Shown here: positions 1 to 6,701 of the stretch, piece after piece
Position numbering within the stretch: the first letter of the stretch is position 1
Layout: each line of letters begins with the position of its first letter
DNA from: JBBQXV01 sp043785585
Lineage (GTDB): Bacteria; Myxococcota_A; Polyangia; Polyangiales; Polyangiaceae
Reading direction: 5' to 3'
Assembly: GCA_043785585.1 (NCBI GenBank)
Contig: JAYVXB010000044.1
Coordinates: forward strand, 1-8,738
Length of the DNA: 8,738 bases
Notes under the pieces: generated by a model
Seen by the model: only the letters and a program-made list of their open reading frames with translations
The model's database searches: none
What the model was told of the DNA's origin: nothing
Program-made: the position numbers and the translations under genes

Positions 1-297
1 GGCCGCGGCGGCGGGGCGCACCGTATCCACCGCGGCCTCCACCACCGCGCCGAGATCGACCGACCGAATCTCCAAGTGAAGATTGCCGGAGATGATCCGC
101 GAGCCATCGAGAATGTCCTCGATGAGCTGAACCTGCGCATTGGCGTTGCGCTCGATCGTCTCGAGCCCACGGCGGACGCCCGTGGCATCGAGCGCTTTGC
201 CCCGCAGCATGCGCGCCCAACCCAGGATCGCATTGAGCGGAGTGCGAAGCTCGTGCGAAGCGGTGGCGAGAAACTCGTCTTTGGCTTGGCTCGCGAT
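1..297 (-). pseudogene. HisKA (dimerisation/phosphoacceptor) part of the same kinase, detached by the stop codon
   Basis: Reading on past the TAG at 298-300 in the same frame gives 99 stop-free codons that are plainly a HisKA domain. It begins IASQAKDEFLATASHELRTP, with the phosphoacceptor His encoded at 253-255, and continues through PLNAILGWARML, an LETIERNANAQ stretch, the helix-2 motif LIEDILDGSRIISG and VDLGAVVEAAVDTVRPAA. The ATP-binding HATPase domain, and any receiver domain, would lie beyond the left edge. No ATG, GTG or TTG lies between the stop and the H-box; the first in-frame ATG comes after the His, so re-initiation could not rebuild a working phosphoacceptor domain. The piece is therefore most simply the distal part of one gene interrupted by a point nonsense mutation or a base-call error. 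The intact reading suggests the change is recent. Confidence 0.75.
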
Positions 298-2151
298 CTA
301 GGCCTTGCGTCGCGCGTCCTCGGTGATGGCGAGAAGGCGATCGCGATCCTCGAGCGTCGCTTCGACCGTCTTGCGCGCGAGGACGCCCTCACTGACGTCG
401 AAGCCGACGACCATGATGCCCGCGACGCGACCATCGAGATCCCGGAACGGCTCGAAAACGAAGTTCACGAAGAGCCCGTCGCGTTGGCCATCGCCACGTC
501 GATCGAACGTCACGGGCATCTCGCTTCCGACGAAGCGTTCGCCCGTCGTGTACACGCGATCGAGGAGATCGCCGTAACCCTGCGCCGCGGCCTCCGGGAG
601 CGCGTCGCGCACCGACAGCCCGAGCATGGGGCGGCCCGCGCCGACGAGCGCCATGTACGCGGGGTTCGCGAGCGCGAACACGTGCGTCGGCCCGCGCAGC
701 ACGCAGATGGGAGCGGGCGCCTGCGTGAAGAGCGCGTGCAGCTCCGCGCGTGCCGCTTCCGCGTCGCGCCGCGCGCGTTGCTCCTCCGCGAGGAGGCGCG
801 CGCGCTCGGCCTCGACACGTCGCTTCTCACCCGCATCGCGAAACACCAGAACGACGCCCGTCAGCGCGCCGTGCGAATCGCGGATGGGAGCGGCGCTGTC
901 GTCGATCGGAATCTGCGTTCCGTCGGGCCGGTGCAGCACGGTGTGGTTGGCCATCCCGACGATGCTCCCCTCGCGCAGCACCTTCGCGACGGGACTCTCG
1001 ACCGTCGCGCCCGTATCCTCGCTGGCGATGCGGAAGATGGCGTCGAGGCTCTTCCCCGCCGCGTCGTCGTTGGTGAAGCCCGTCAGCGAGCACGCGACGG
1101 GATTCAAGAACGTCACTCGCCCCTCGGTGTCGGTGGCGATGACGCCATCCCCGATGCTCGTCAGCGTGGTCGAGAGCCACGTCTCGCTCACGCGGGTCTT
1201 CTCCTCCGCGCGGTGACGTTGGATTCCCAGCGCGAGGGTGTTCGCGATCGAGCCGAGCGCCGACATGCTCATCTCCGACAGCGGGTGGCGCGCGAACATC
1301 GCGACGACGCCGACGAGCGTGCTGCCGAGGACGAGCGGATAGCCCGCGAACGCGACCATCCCTTCCCGCGCGGCCCACGCCGGATCGCCGACCTCCGGAT
1401 CGCCGATGACCTGATTCGTGAGGTGAGGCTTTCGGTTTGCCGCGATCCGTCCGATCTTGAATCGCCCGACCGGCACGCGACCATGCGCTCCATCGGTGTG
1501 CGTGTAGATCCCCGCGCTCGCCTGCAGCTCCAAGATCTTCCCGGCGGGGTCGAGTGTCCAGATGCGCGCGAACGCCGCGTCGAGATTCCGAACGACGATC
1601 GCGACGCACGCGGTCAGCGCCTCCCTCAGCGTGCCGGGACGTGTCAGCGCGACGCCGATCTCGGCCTCGAGCAGGAGGATCGCGTTCTGCTGACGAAGCT
1701 GCTCGGAGCGCTGCGCAGCTTCGTCGTGGAGCGCTTGCAACCGACGTGCGGTCGCGCGCTGCTCTTCGATGTTCGTGTTCGTACCGAACCAACGCGCGAT
1801 GGCGCCGTCCGCGCCTCGCTGCGGAACGGCGCGCGCGAGGTGCCAGGCGTAGGTCCCGCTGGCGAGCTTCAGACGAAACTCGACCTCGTAGGGCTCGCCG
1901 GTCTTCAGAGCGTGCGTCCATCGTTCGACGGCGAGTCCGAGATCGTCGGGATGCACGACGTTCTGCCAGCCATCGGCGAGGAGCCGTTCGGCGCTCATGC
2001 CGAAGTGCCGCGCCGTCTGATCCGTGACGAAGTTGAGGCTCCCATCGGGGTGAGCGGTCCAGATCTGGACGGGGACGTTCTCGGCGAGAAATCGAAATCG
2101 ATCTTCCGTCTCTTGGAGCGCGAGGAGTGACATGTCTTCCGCGGATGGCAT
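298..2151 (-). CDS. PAS-GAF-PAS-PAS sensor module of a histidine kinase, cut by an in-frame TAG
   Basis: Signal-sensing half of a soluble two-component kinase, 617 residues, with no signal peptide or membrane segment, so probably cytoplasmic. Domains in order: a PAS_3-like domain with PAC motif (about 14-130, containing HPDD and the end of the PAS core near WFGTNTNIEEQR), a short coiled-coil linker (130-160), a GAF domain (about 158-312), a second PAS (about 322-440, with GDGVIATDTEGRVTFLNP), a charged coiled coil (440-470), and a third PAS (about 470-595, with APICVLRGP and FVNFVFEPFRDLDG). The ATG at 2151 is preferred over the ATG at 2133 because TAGGG lies about 9 nt upstream of it. Translation ends at TAG (298-300) after EDARRKA, exactly where kinases of this type run into their HisKA domain. 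That domain continues in the same frame beyond the stop. The domain calls come from motif recognition; the ligands sensed are unknown. Confidence 0.85.
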   Translation of the reverse strand: MPSAEDMSLLALQETEDRFRFLAENVPVQIWTAHPDGSLNFVTDQTARHFGMSAERLLADGWQNVVHPDDLGLAVERWTHALKTGEPYEVEFRLKLASGTYAWHLARAVPQRGADGAIARWFGTNTNIEEQRATARRLQALHDEAAQRSEQLRQQNAILLLEAEIGVALTRPGTLREALTACVAIVVRNLDAAFARIWTLDPAGKILELQASAGIYTHTDGAHGRVPVGRFKIGRIAANRKPHLTNQVIGDPEVGDPAWAAREGMVAFAGYPLVLGSTLVGVVAMFARHPLSEMSMSALGSIANTLALGIQRHRAEEKTRVSETWLSTTLTSIGDGVIATDTEGRVTFLNPVACSLTGFTNDDAAGKSLDAIFRIASEDTGATVESPVAKVLREGSIVGMANHTVLHRPDGTQIPIDDSAAPIRDSHGALTGVVLVFRDAGEKRRVEAERARLLAEEQRARRDAEAARAELHALFTQAPAPICVLRGPTHVFALANPAYMALVGAGRPMLGLSVRDALPEAAAQGYGDLLDRVYTTGERFVGSEMPVTFDRRGDGQRDGLFVNFVFEPFRDLDGRVAGIMVVGFDVSEGVLARKTVEATLEDRDRLLAITEDARRKA

Positions 2152-2245
2152 CGCGTGAAACCCTACCGTACGTCACGCTTGGGAGCTTGCTCGCGACGCG
2201 TGGCAATATGGCGCGGCACGCAGCTGCTACCCTCCCGAGCATCCG
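2152..2245. other. Divergent intergenic gap between the kinase and acetyltransferase genes
   Basis: This 94-bp gap separates two genes transcribed away from each other, so it should hold a promoter for each. The only relatively AT-rich patch is CAATAT at 2204-2209. Read forward it is a poor -10 (3 of 6 matches), with TTGGGA at 2179-2184 as a possible -35 at a long 19-bp spacing. Read on the minus strand, CATATT (2210-2205) is a better -10 (4 of 6), but no recognisable -35 lies 17-18 bp behind it. I see no clear operator or hairpin. The promoters cannot be placed with confidence. Confidence 0.25.
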
Positions 2246-2758
2246 ATGCCTGGCGTCACCATCCTCGAAACCGCGCGCCTCCTCCTGCGCGAGATGACCG
2301 AAGCCGACGCCGAGCATCTCCTCGCGCTCGGTCGAAACCCGAACGTCATGCGCTACATCCCGGGCGAGCCGCCGGTCACGACGCTCGACGATGCGCTCAC
2401 GGTCCTCCGCGAGCGCGTGTTCCCGCAGTACGCGCGCGGCCTCGGGCGATGGGCGTGCATCGAGAAGACGAGCGGCGCGTTCATCGGCTGGTGCGGCATC
2501 AAGTACATGCCCGACGACGACGAGTACGACATCGGCTATCGCTTCTTCGAAGAGCACTGGCGAAAGGGTTACGCGACCGAGTCCGCGAAGGCGGTGTGCG
2601 ACTTCGCGCGGCGACGGCTCGCAGGCAGACGCGTCGTCGGCAAAGCGGTCCGCGACAACGTCGCCTCGCGCCGCGTGCTCGAAAAAATCGGACTCGTCTA
2701 CGAAGGCGAAGGAACCGATGAAGGCGCTCCGATCGCGGTGTACGTACTCGTCGCGTGA
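2246..2758 (+). CDS. GNAT family N-acetyltransferase (RimJ/RimL-like)
   Basis: A 170-residue cytoplasmic enzyme expected to move an acetyl group from acetyl-CoA to an amine, either a protein N-terminus or a small molecule. The N-terminus ETARLLLREMTEADAEHLLA is the usual opening of the Acetyltransf_3 (RimJ/RimL) group. The acetyl-CoA pyrophosphate loop is motif A, seen as YDIGYRFFEEHWRKGYATE with W-R-K-G-Y-A at 105-110. Motif B follows as RDNVASRRVLEKIGLVYEGE (136-155), where Asn138 and the helix after it are family hallmarks. The length is typical. The ATG at 2246 directly precedes the conserved opening; only a weak GAG at 2237-2239 could serve as ribosome-binding site. It is followed after 62 bp by the dienelactone hydrolase-like gene on the same strand, but nothing shows a shared role. 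The substrate cannot be told from sequence. Confidence 0.9.
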   Translation: MPGVTILETARLLLREMTEADAEHLLALGRNPNVMRYIPGEPPVTTLDDALTVLRERVFPQYARGLGRWACIEKTSGAFIGWCGIKYMPDDDEYDIGYRFFEEHWRKGYATESAKAVCDFARRRLAGRRVVGKAVRDNVASRRVLEKIGLVYEGEGTDEGAPIAVYVLVA

Positions 2759-2783
2759 GCGGGCGACTTCGTCATCCGTTCAC

Positions 2784-2812
2784 TTGTCCCGTCGCCGAAG
2801 AAGCGGTTTACT
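2784..2812 (+). promoter_or_regulatory. Candidate sigma70-type promoter for the dienelactone hydrolase-like gene
   Basis: TTGTCC (2784-2789, 4 of 6 to TTGACA) and TTTACT (2807-2812, 4 of 6 to TATAAT) are separated by 17 bp in the 62-bp gap before the ATG at 2821. Transcription would begin near 2818-2820, leaving almost no 5' untranslated leader. That agrees with the lack of a Shine-Dalgarno sequence at a useful distance. The match is modest and chance is possible. Confidence 0.3.
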
Positions 2813-2820
2813 CGCGCGCC

Positions 2821-3771
2821 ATGTGTGACGACGATTCCTTCGATGACATGGTCGCGTACCGCCTTCGCCCCTCAGTCCTGTCGCGGCGAGGCTTCGGCTC
2901 TCTCTCGCTCGGCGCGGGCCTCGCGTCGCTTCTGCCCATTGGATGCAAGACGGCCGATCCGGCGACGGGTCCGGTGATCGCGCCGACGGCATCGGGATCT
3001 GCGACAGCGCCGACAGGCACCGCGGTCCCGACGACCGAATCGGAGGTCGTCATCAAGACGCCCGACGGCGAGTGCGATGCTTACTTCGTGCATCCGACGA
3101 GCGGCGCGGCTCCGGCGGTGCTCGTGTGGCCGGACATCTTCGGACTTCGCCCGGCGTTTCGTCAGATGGGAAAGCGACTCGCCGAATCGGGATACGCCGT
3201 GCTCGTGGTGAATCCCTTCTACCGCGTGAAGAAGGCGCCGACCGCGCCTCCGCACCCGGACTTCAATGACAAGGACACGCGTGAAGCGCTGATGGCGCTC
3301 GCGAAGGCGCTCACGCCGGAGACCGCAGCCACCGACGCGAAGACGTTCACGGCGTGGCTCGATCAACAACCGTCCGTCGACAAGGCGCGCAAGATCGGGA
3401 CGACGGGGTATTGCATGGGCGGTCCGCTCGTCATGCGCACGGCCGCGGCGATTCCGGAGCGCGTCGGAGCGGTCGCGTCGTTCCACGGCGGCGGGCTCGT
3501 CACCGACAAGCCCGACAGTCCGCATCTTCTGATTCCGAAGATGAAGGCGCAGTTTCTCATCGCAATTGCTTCGAACGACGACGCGAAGCAACCCGATGCG
3601 AAGACGACGCTCAAAGCGGCGTTCGCGCAGGCGTCGCTGCCCGCAACGGTCGAAGTGTACGAAGGCGCGATGCACGGCTGGTGTCCGCCGGACTCGCAAG
3701 CGTACAAAGCAGACTCCGCGGAGAAGGCGTGGAGCGCGCTGCTCGCGCTGTTGAAGAGCGCGCTCGCGTAG
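2821..3771 (+). CDS. Exported dienelactone hydrolase-family protein with Tat-like signal
   Basis: A 316-residue alpha/beta-hydrolase of the dienelactone hydrolase family, which opens lactone or ester bonds using a Cys-Asp-His triad. The nucleophile is Cys198 in GTTGYCMGGP, the acid is in ASNDDAKQPD (Asp253 or 254), and the base is His285 in GAMHGWCPPD. The usual oxyanion-strand glutamate of classical enzymes appears to be replaced by Asp105 in VWPDIFGLRP. The N-terminus MCDDDSFDDMV leads into LSRRGFGSLSLGAGLASLL, a twin-arginine export signal (Arg22-Arg23) with a hydrophobic core. PIGC42 resembles a lipobox but has Pro at -3, so lipidation is doubtful. A Thr/Ala/Pro/Gly-rich linker (about 46-72) follows, as expected of an exported protein. 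The ATG at 2821 is chosen over a GTG at 2755 because the 22 extra residues would precede a complete Tat signal. The physiological substrate is unknown. Confidence 0.88.
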   Translation: MCDDDSFDDMVAYRLRPSVLSRRGFGSLSLGAGLASLLPIGCKTADPATGPVIAPTASGSATAPTGTAVPTTESEVVIKTPDGECDAYFVHPTSGAAPAVLVWPDIFGLRPAFRQMGKRLAESGYAVLVVNPFYRVKKAPTAPPHPDFNDKDTREALMALAKALTPETAATDAKTFTAWLDQQPSVDKARKIGTTGYCMGGPLVMRTAAAIPERVGAVASFHGGGLVTDKPDSPHLLIPKMKAQFLIAIASNDDAKQPDAKTTLKAAFAQASLPATVEVYEGAMHGWCPPDSQAYKADSAEKAWSALLALLKSALA

Positions 3772-3953
3772 CGCGATCGGCGGCAACCACTCGAGGCTAC
3801 GTGGTGCTTGCCCGGCACCGGTGAGCGCGGAGTCGAGCGCGCGAGTCGCTGTCTTCGATGGAGACCCTGCGTAGAGTACGGCGGCGACGCCCGCCGAGTT
3901 AAGTGACGCTGCCGCGAGCGCGAGCGACGCACCTGACTTCGCGTGGCGCGCGG

Positions 3954-4023
3954 CGACGACGACACTCGACGACTTCCGACGCTTTCGACGCTCTTCGACG
4001 TTCGCGACGTCCCGCTCCCGACG
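3954..4023. repeat. Degenerate CGACG-phased short repeat tract with a small dyad
   Basis: CGACG occurs at 3954, 3957, 3967, 3977, 3986, 3996, 4005 and 4019. Between 3967 and 4009 the spacing is a steady 9-10 bp, with the unit resembling TTCGACGCT. Within it, GACGT (3997-4001) and ACGTC (4007-4011) form a 15-bp inverted repeat with a 5-bp spacer. Near-helical phasing would place the copies on one face of the DNA, which could suit a DNA-binding protein. Equally, this may be decayed low-complexity sequence. Confidence 0.4.
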
Positions 4024-4095
4024 ATCGCCGCGAAATCCCGCGCAATCGCGCGCGGTCCGGGAATTGAAGAGGTGCCCCTCCGACCTTCCAACCTC

Positions 4096-4101
4096 GGGGG
4101 A
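4096..4101 (+). promoter_or_regulatory. Ribosome-binding site fixing the ATG at 4109
   Basis: GGGGGA lies 7 nt before the ATG at 4109. It supports that start over the in-frame TTG at 4064, which has no comparable motif and would put 15 unneeded residues in front of a signal peptide. Confidence 0.55.
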
Positions 4102-4108
4102 CCTTCCC

Positions 4109-6697
4109 ATGACCATTCGTAGCAGTCTCGTGTCCGGCGCCTTGTTCACGCTCGCGGGCGTCGTGTGCGCCACGACGCCGCAAGCCCAGCCCGCGCAGAA
4201 TCCGCAGCTCGTTCCCGTGCTGCAAGCGCTCCTCGACAAGTACGAGGGGTGCATCCTCGAAAAGTACGAGACGCCGCACACGCAGAGCCTTCAGGTGCGC
4301 GACACCGGCGTGACGTGCATGGCCGGGAACGTCTGCACGCTCGCCCAGCGGCACGCGACGTTCGCGAACCTTCAGGCGCAAGCGCGGCGCGGCGATCCGA
4401 CGAACTTCGAGACGCAGCTCCGGAGCGCCATCCTCACCGATTGCATGCAGTGCTCCAAGCACGGCAAGTTTCACACGAAGCACGTGCACTGCACGATGGA
4501 GTGCGACGGCAACAACGGCATCTCGAAGGGACCGTGCTTCGAAGGATGCAAGGCCGGAGTCGACGTGACGCGCGTCTTGAACGACATCGGCAACGAGATC
4601 CACAGCGCGCTCCACAGCCTCGGTATCGTCGGCCCGCAGAACGCGCCGCCGGCGACGGGCGGCGTCACGGTGTCGTCGAATCATGCGGTCGTCGACGCGA
4701 CCGACCCGGAGAAGTGCGACCCGAGCCACGCGACGGACGGCATCTTCTTGGCGCCGAAGGAGCTCCTCGATTGGACGCCGACGAACGCGCCCCAGTTCAA
4801 GGTCGCGCTCTCGGGCTTCGCGCCGCCAGCGGCTCCGACGATCGACACGTACAACTCGCCGGCGCTCCACAACATCGGCGCGAACGAAGGGCGGCTCCGC
4901 GCGGATCTGCGCAGCGCAGCGGCGGCGGCGAGCCCGCACGACGATCTCTGCTCGGCAGCGACCGCGTTCGCGAGCGGCCGCACGACGGACGGAAACGCGT
5001 TCGCGGATCTCGCGGTCACGGGGCGCCGCGCGTACACGGCGTTCAAGCGTCAGGCGCCGAGCGAGGCGCAGCTCGTCGAATGCATGCGGAAGAACCGGAG
5101 CCTGCTGAGGGCGAACGAAGAGACGCTTCAGCGCGCCGCGACGACGGCGCTCGATCGCGCGTACCACGTCGCCGGGATCCTCCGCGCTGGCGGCTGGCCG
5201 ACGGCGTGTCCCGAGCGCGCAGGCCTCGGTTACATCGCGGTGTCGGGTGAAGACGATCAGCCGCATCGACCGGTGAACGTCCCGTCCGCCGAGTTCCCTC
5301 AGTACGATCTCCAGGTGAGCGTGCCGCGCCCGAACGGGCAGAGCGCGCTGAACGTGCACACGCGCTACATGATCGCGCACACCGTGACGCCGGCCGGCGG
5401 CGAGCACGCGAGCTGTTCGACGAAGGGGCGGCACATCCCCGCCGATCGCGCGCCGGTGCTCGCCGCGGACGCAGAGGTCATCCTCTTCATTCACGGCATG
5501 GACTCGCGCGCCGAAGAGGCGATGGACCTCGCGCATGCGATGCACAAGCTCGGACGCGAGCGCGGGAAGAACTACACGATCGTCTCGCTGGATCTTCCGA
5601 CGAGCGGCTACGCCGACAACATCGATCCGTCGACCATCTCGCCGCTGAGCGACACCGGTACCGCGGGCGGCGGCCTCGACGGGCTCGGCTTCGCGCCGAA
5701 GAAGTACAACGCGCCGGTCGTCGACTTCATCGAGAGCTTCATCGTCTCGTTCGTGAGCACGCTGAACACGAAGGTCCCCGTCGCCGGGCGCATTCGCACG
5801 GTCGTCGGCGGGAGCCTCGGCGGGAACATGTCGATGCGACTCGGTCGTCCGCGCGCGGACGCGCCGTGGGTGACGAGCGTCGTGCCGTGGTCGCCTGCCG
5901 CGATTTGGGCGTCGTTCGACGACAACGCTTCGAAGCACGCAGCGCTCGCGATCCCTTGGTACTTCGCCGGCGGCGATCCGGCGATCCTGCCGGAGACGCC
6001 GGGTGCGCGTCGCGCGCTCTTCTACGGAGGCTTCGACTGGCAGTCGAAAGCGTTCGGCTTCATTCCGCTCGGCGGCGGGCGCCCGCAAGCCGAGTACTGG
6101 TACCGCGACGGCTGGGAGTGCAAGGCGGCGCACATGCGCACGGCGCGGATCGACCGCTACGAAACGTACAACCACGTCTTCCGTCTCTGGCACTGGCGCC
6201 TCGGCATGGAGCAGCTCCAGTTCAGCCAGCAGATCCCGAAGCCGGGCACGACGCAGCCGCTCTACTTGGGCAACACGAAGCCGATGCTCCTCATGTGCGG
6301 AATGAAAGACACGGGCGGCGGCCTCTGTGAGGCGACGCGAGAAGTCGCCACGAAGATGACGTACACGCCCGGGCACGCGCTCTTCATCAACGACACCGGC
6401 CACTCGATCCACAACGAGCGACCGACCTTCCTCGCGCGCCACATCGCCGACTTCATCGAGCCGGCCGTCGGCGGGATTACACTGGAGCTCGACGCGAACC
6501 GCATGGGCGGCGACTTCGCCGAGGCGCAGATCGCGGCGAACCCGGCGCTCTGCCGCGACGCGTGTCAGCGCGACACGCGGTGCCGCGCGTACACGTACGT
6601 GCGACCGGGCAGCATGGGCAACGGCCCGCGCTGCTTCCTCAAGTCGAGCGCAGGTACGCGGTCGACGAACGTCGACATGATCTCCGGCGTGAAGTGA
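4109..6697 (+). CDS. Secreted alpha/beta-hydrolase with Cys-rich N-terminus and C-terminal PAN/Apple domain
   Basis: An 862-residue exported protein, probably an esterase or lipase. A signal peptide (MTIRSSLVSGALFTLAGVV) would be cut after VCA21 or near PQA26. Residues 48-147 hold nine Cys, ending C112-x2-C115-x12-C128-x3-C132-x10-C143-x3-C147; I do not recognise this region. A less conserved middle part carries scattered Cys. The hydrolase begins at EVILFIHGMDSR (His462 of the oxyanion HG), has the nucleophile elbow VVGGSLGGNM (Ser569, GxSxG), a probable acid Asp734 in LLMCGMKDTGGG, and His765 in FINDTGHSIHNERP. About 160 aromatic-rich residues between Ser and Asp look like a lid or substrate-binding insertion. 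The tail (about 789-862) is a PAN domain, opening ITLELDANRMGGDF, with Cys815, 819, 825 and 842 and ending MISGVK; PAN domains bind proteins or sugars. Substrate specificity is unknown. It ends 4 bp before the phospholipase C-like gene. Confidence 0.85.
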   Translation: MTIRSSLVSGALFTLAGVVCATTPQAQPAQNPQLVPVLQALLDKYEGCILEKYETPHTQSLQVRDTGVTCMAGNVCTLAQRHATFANLQAQARRGDPTNFETQLRSAILTDCMQCSKHGKFHTKHVHCTMECDGNNGISKGPCFEGCKAGVDVTRVLNDIGNEIHSALHSLGIVGPQNAPPATGGVTVSSNHAVVDATDPEKCDPSHATDGIFLAPKELLDWTPTNAPQFKVALSGFAPPAAPTIDTYNSPALHNIGANEGRLRADLRSAAAAASPHDDLCSAATAFASGRTTDGNAFADLAVTGRRAYTAFKRQAPSEAQLVECMRKNRSLLRANEETLQRAATTALDRAYHVAGILRAGGWPTACPERAGLGYIAVSGEDDQPHRPVNVPSAEFPQYDLQVSVPRPNGQSALNVHTRYMIAHTVTPAGGEHASCSTKGRHIPADRAPVLAADAEVILFIHGMDSRAEEAMDLAHAMHKLGRERGKNYTIVSLDLPTSGYADNIDPSTISPLSDTGTAGGGLDGLGFAPKKYNAPVVDFIESFIVSFVSTLNTKVPVAGRIRTVVGGSLGGNMSMRLGRPRADAPWVTSVVPWSPAAIWASFDDNASKHAALAIPWYFAGGDPAILPETPGARRALFYGGFDWQSKAFGFIPLGGGRPQAEYWYRDGWECKAAHMRTARIDRYETYNHVFRLWHWRLGMEQLQFSQQIPKPGTTQPLYLGNTKPMLLMCGMKDTGGGLCEATREVATKMTYTPGHALFINDTGHSIHNERPTFLARHIADFIEPAVGGITLELDANRMGGDFAEAQIAANPALCRDACQRDTRCRAYTYVRPGSMGNGPRCFLKSSAGTRSTNVDMISGVK

Positions 6698-6701
6698 CGC
6701 C

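Larger units (their letters stand above)
3772..4108. other. 337-bp non-coding leader ahead of the secreted hydrolase/phospholipase pair
   Basis: No convincing gene lies here on either strand. GGTGC (3803-3807) and GCACC (3815-3819) form a 5-bp hairpin with no T-run, too weak to call a terminator for the gene before it. CTGTCT (3849-3854) and TAGAGT (3872-3877), 17 bp apart, make a poor promoter candidate (3 and 4 of 6 matches). A CGACG-rich periodic tract spans about 3954-4023. CCGCGC (4038-4043) and GCGCGG (4050-4055) form another short inverted repeat that could easily arise by chance at this GC content. The gap is long for such compact DNA, so regulation of the downstream pair probably sits here. 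Confidence 0.5.

Noticed and set aside
298..300. TAG as a recoded sense codon (pyrrolysine or similar)
   Set aside because: Nothing in the window suggests a recoding system, and the kinase context predicts an ordinary Glu/Gln/Lys here; nonsense mutation or base error is simpler.
76..2130. A 684-codon open frame on the plus strand across the kinase
   Set aside because: Arg/Asp/Ala-biased shadow of the minus-strand PAS/GAF reading; no domain recognised.
827..2557. A 576-codon minus-strand frame across the kinase and acetyltransferase
   Set aside because: It crosses two genes of opposite direction, is Arg-rich, and has no motif; the kinase frame is convincing instead.
2755..2820. GTG start at 2755 overlapping the acetyltransferase stop (GTGA), which would suggest translational coupling
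   Set aside because: It would add 22 residues ahead of a complete MCDDDSFDD...SRRGFG signal; the ATG at 2821 gives a normal Tat N-region.
3803..3819. GGTGC/GCACC hairpin as a terminator
   Set aside because: Only five base pairs, wide loop and no T-run; chance occurrence is likely at this GC content.
4064..4108. TTG start for the hydrolase gene
   Set aside because: The extra residues include charged and Pro positions before a normal signal peptide; GGGGGA at 4096 supports the ATG at 4109.
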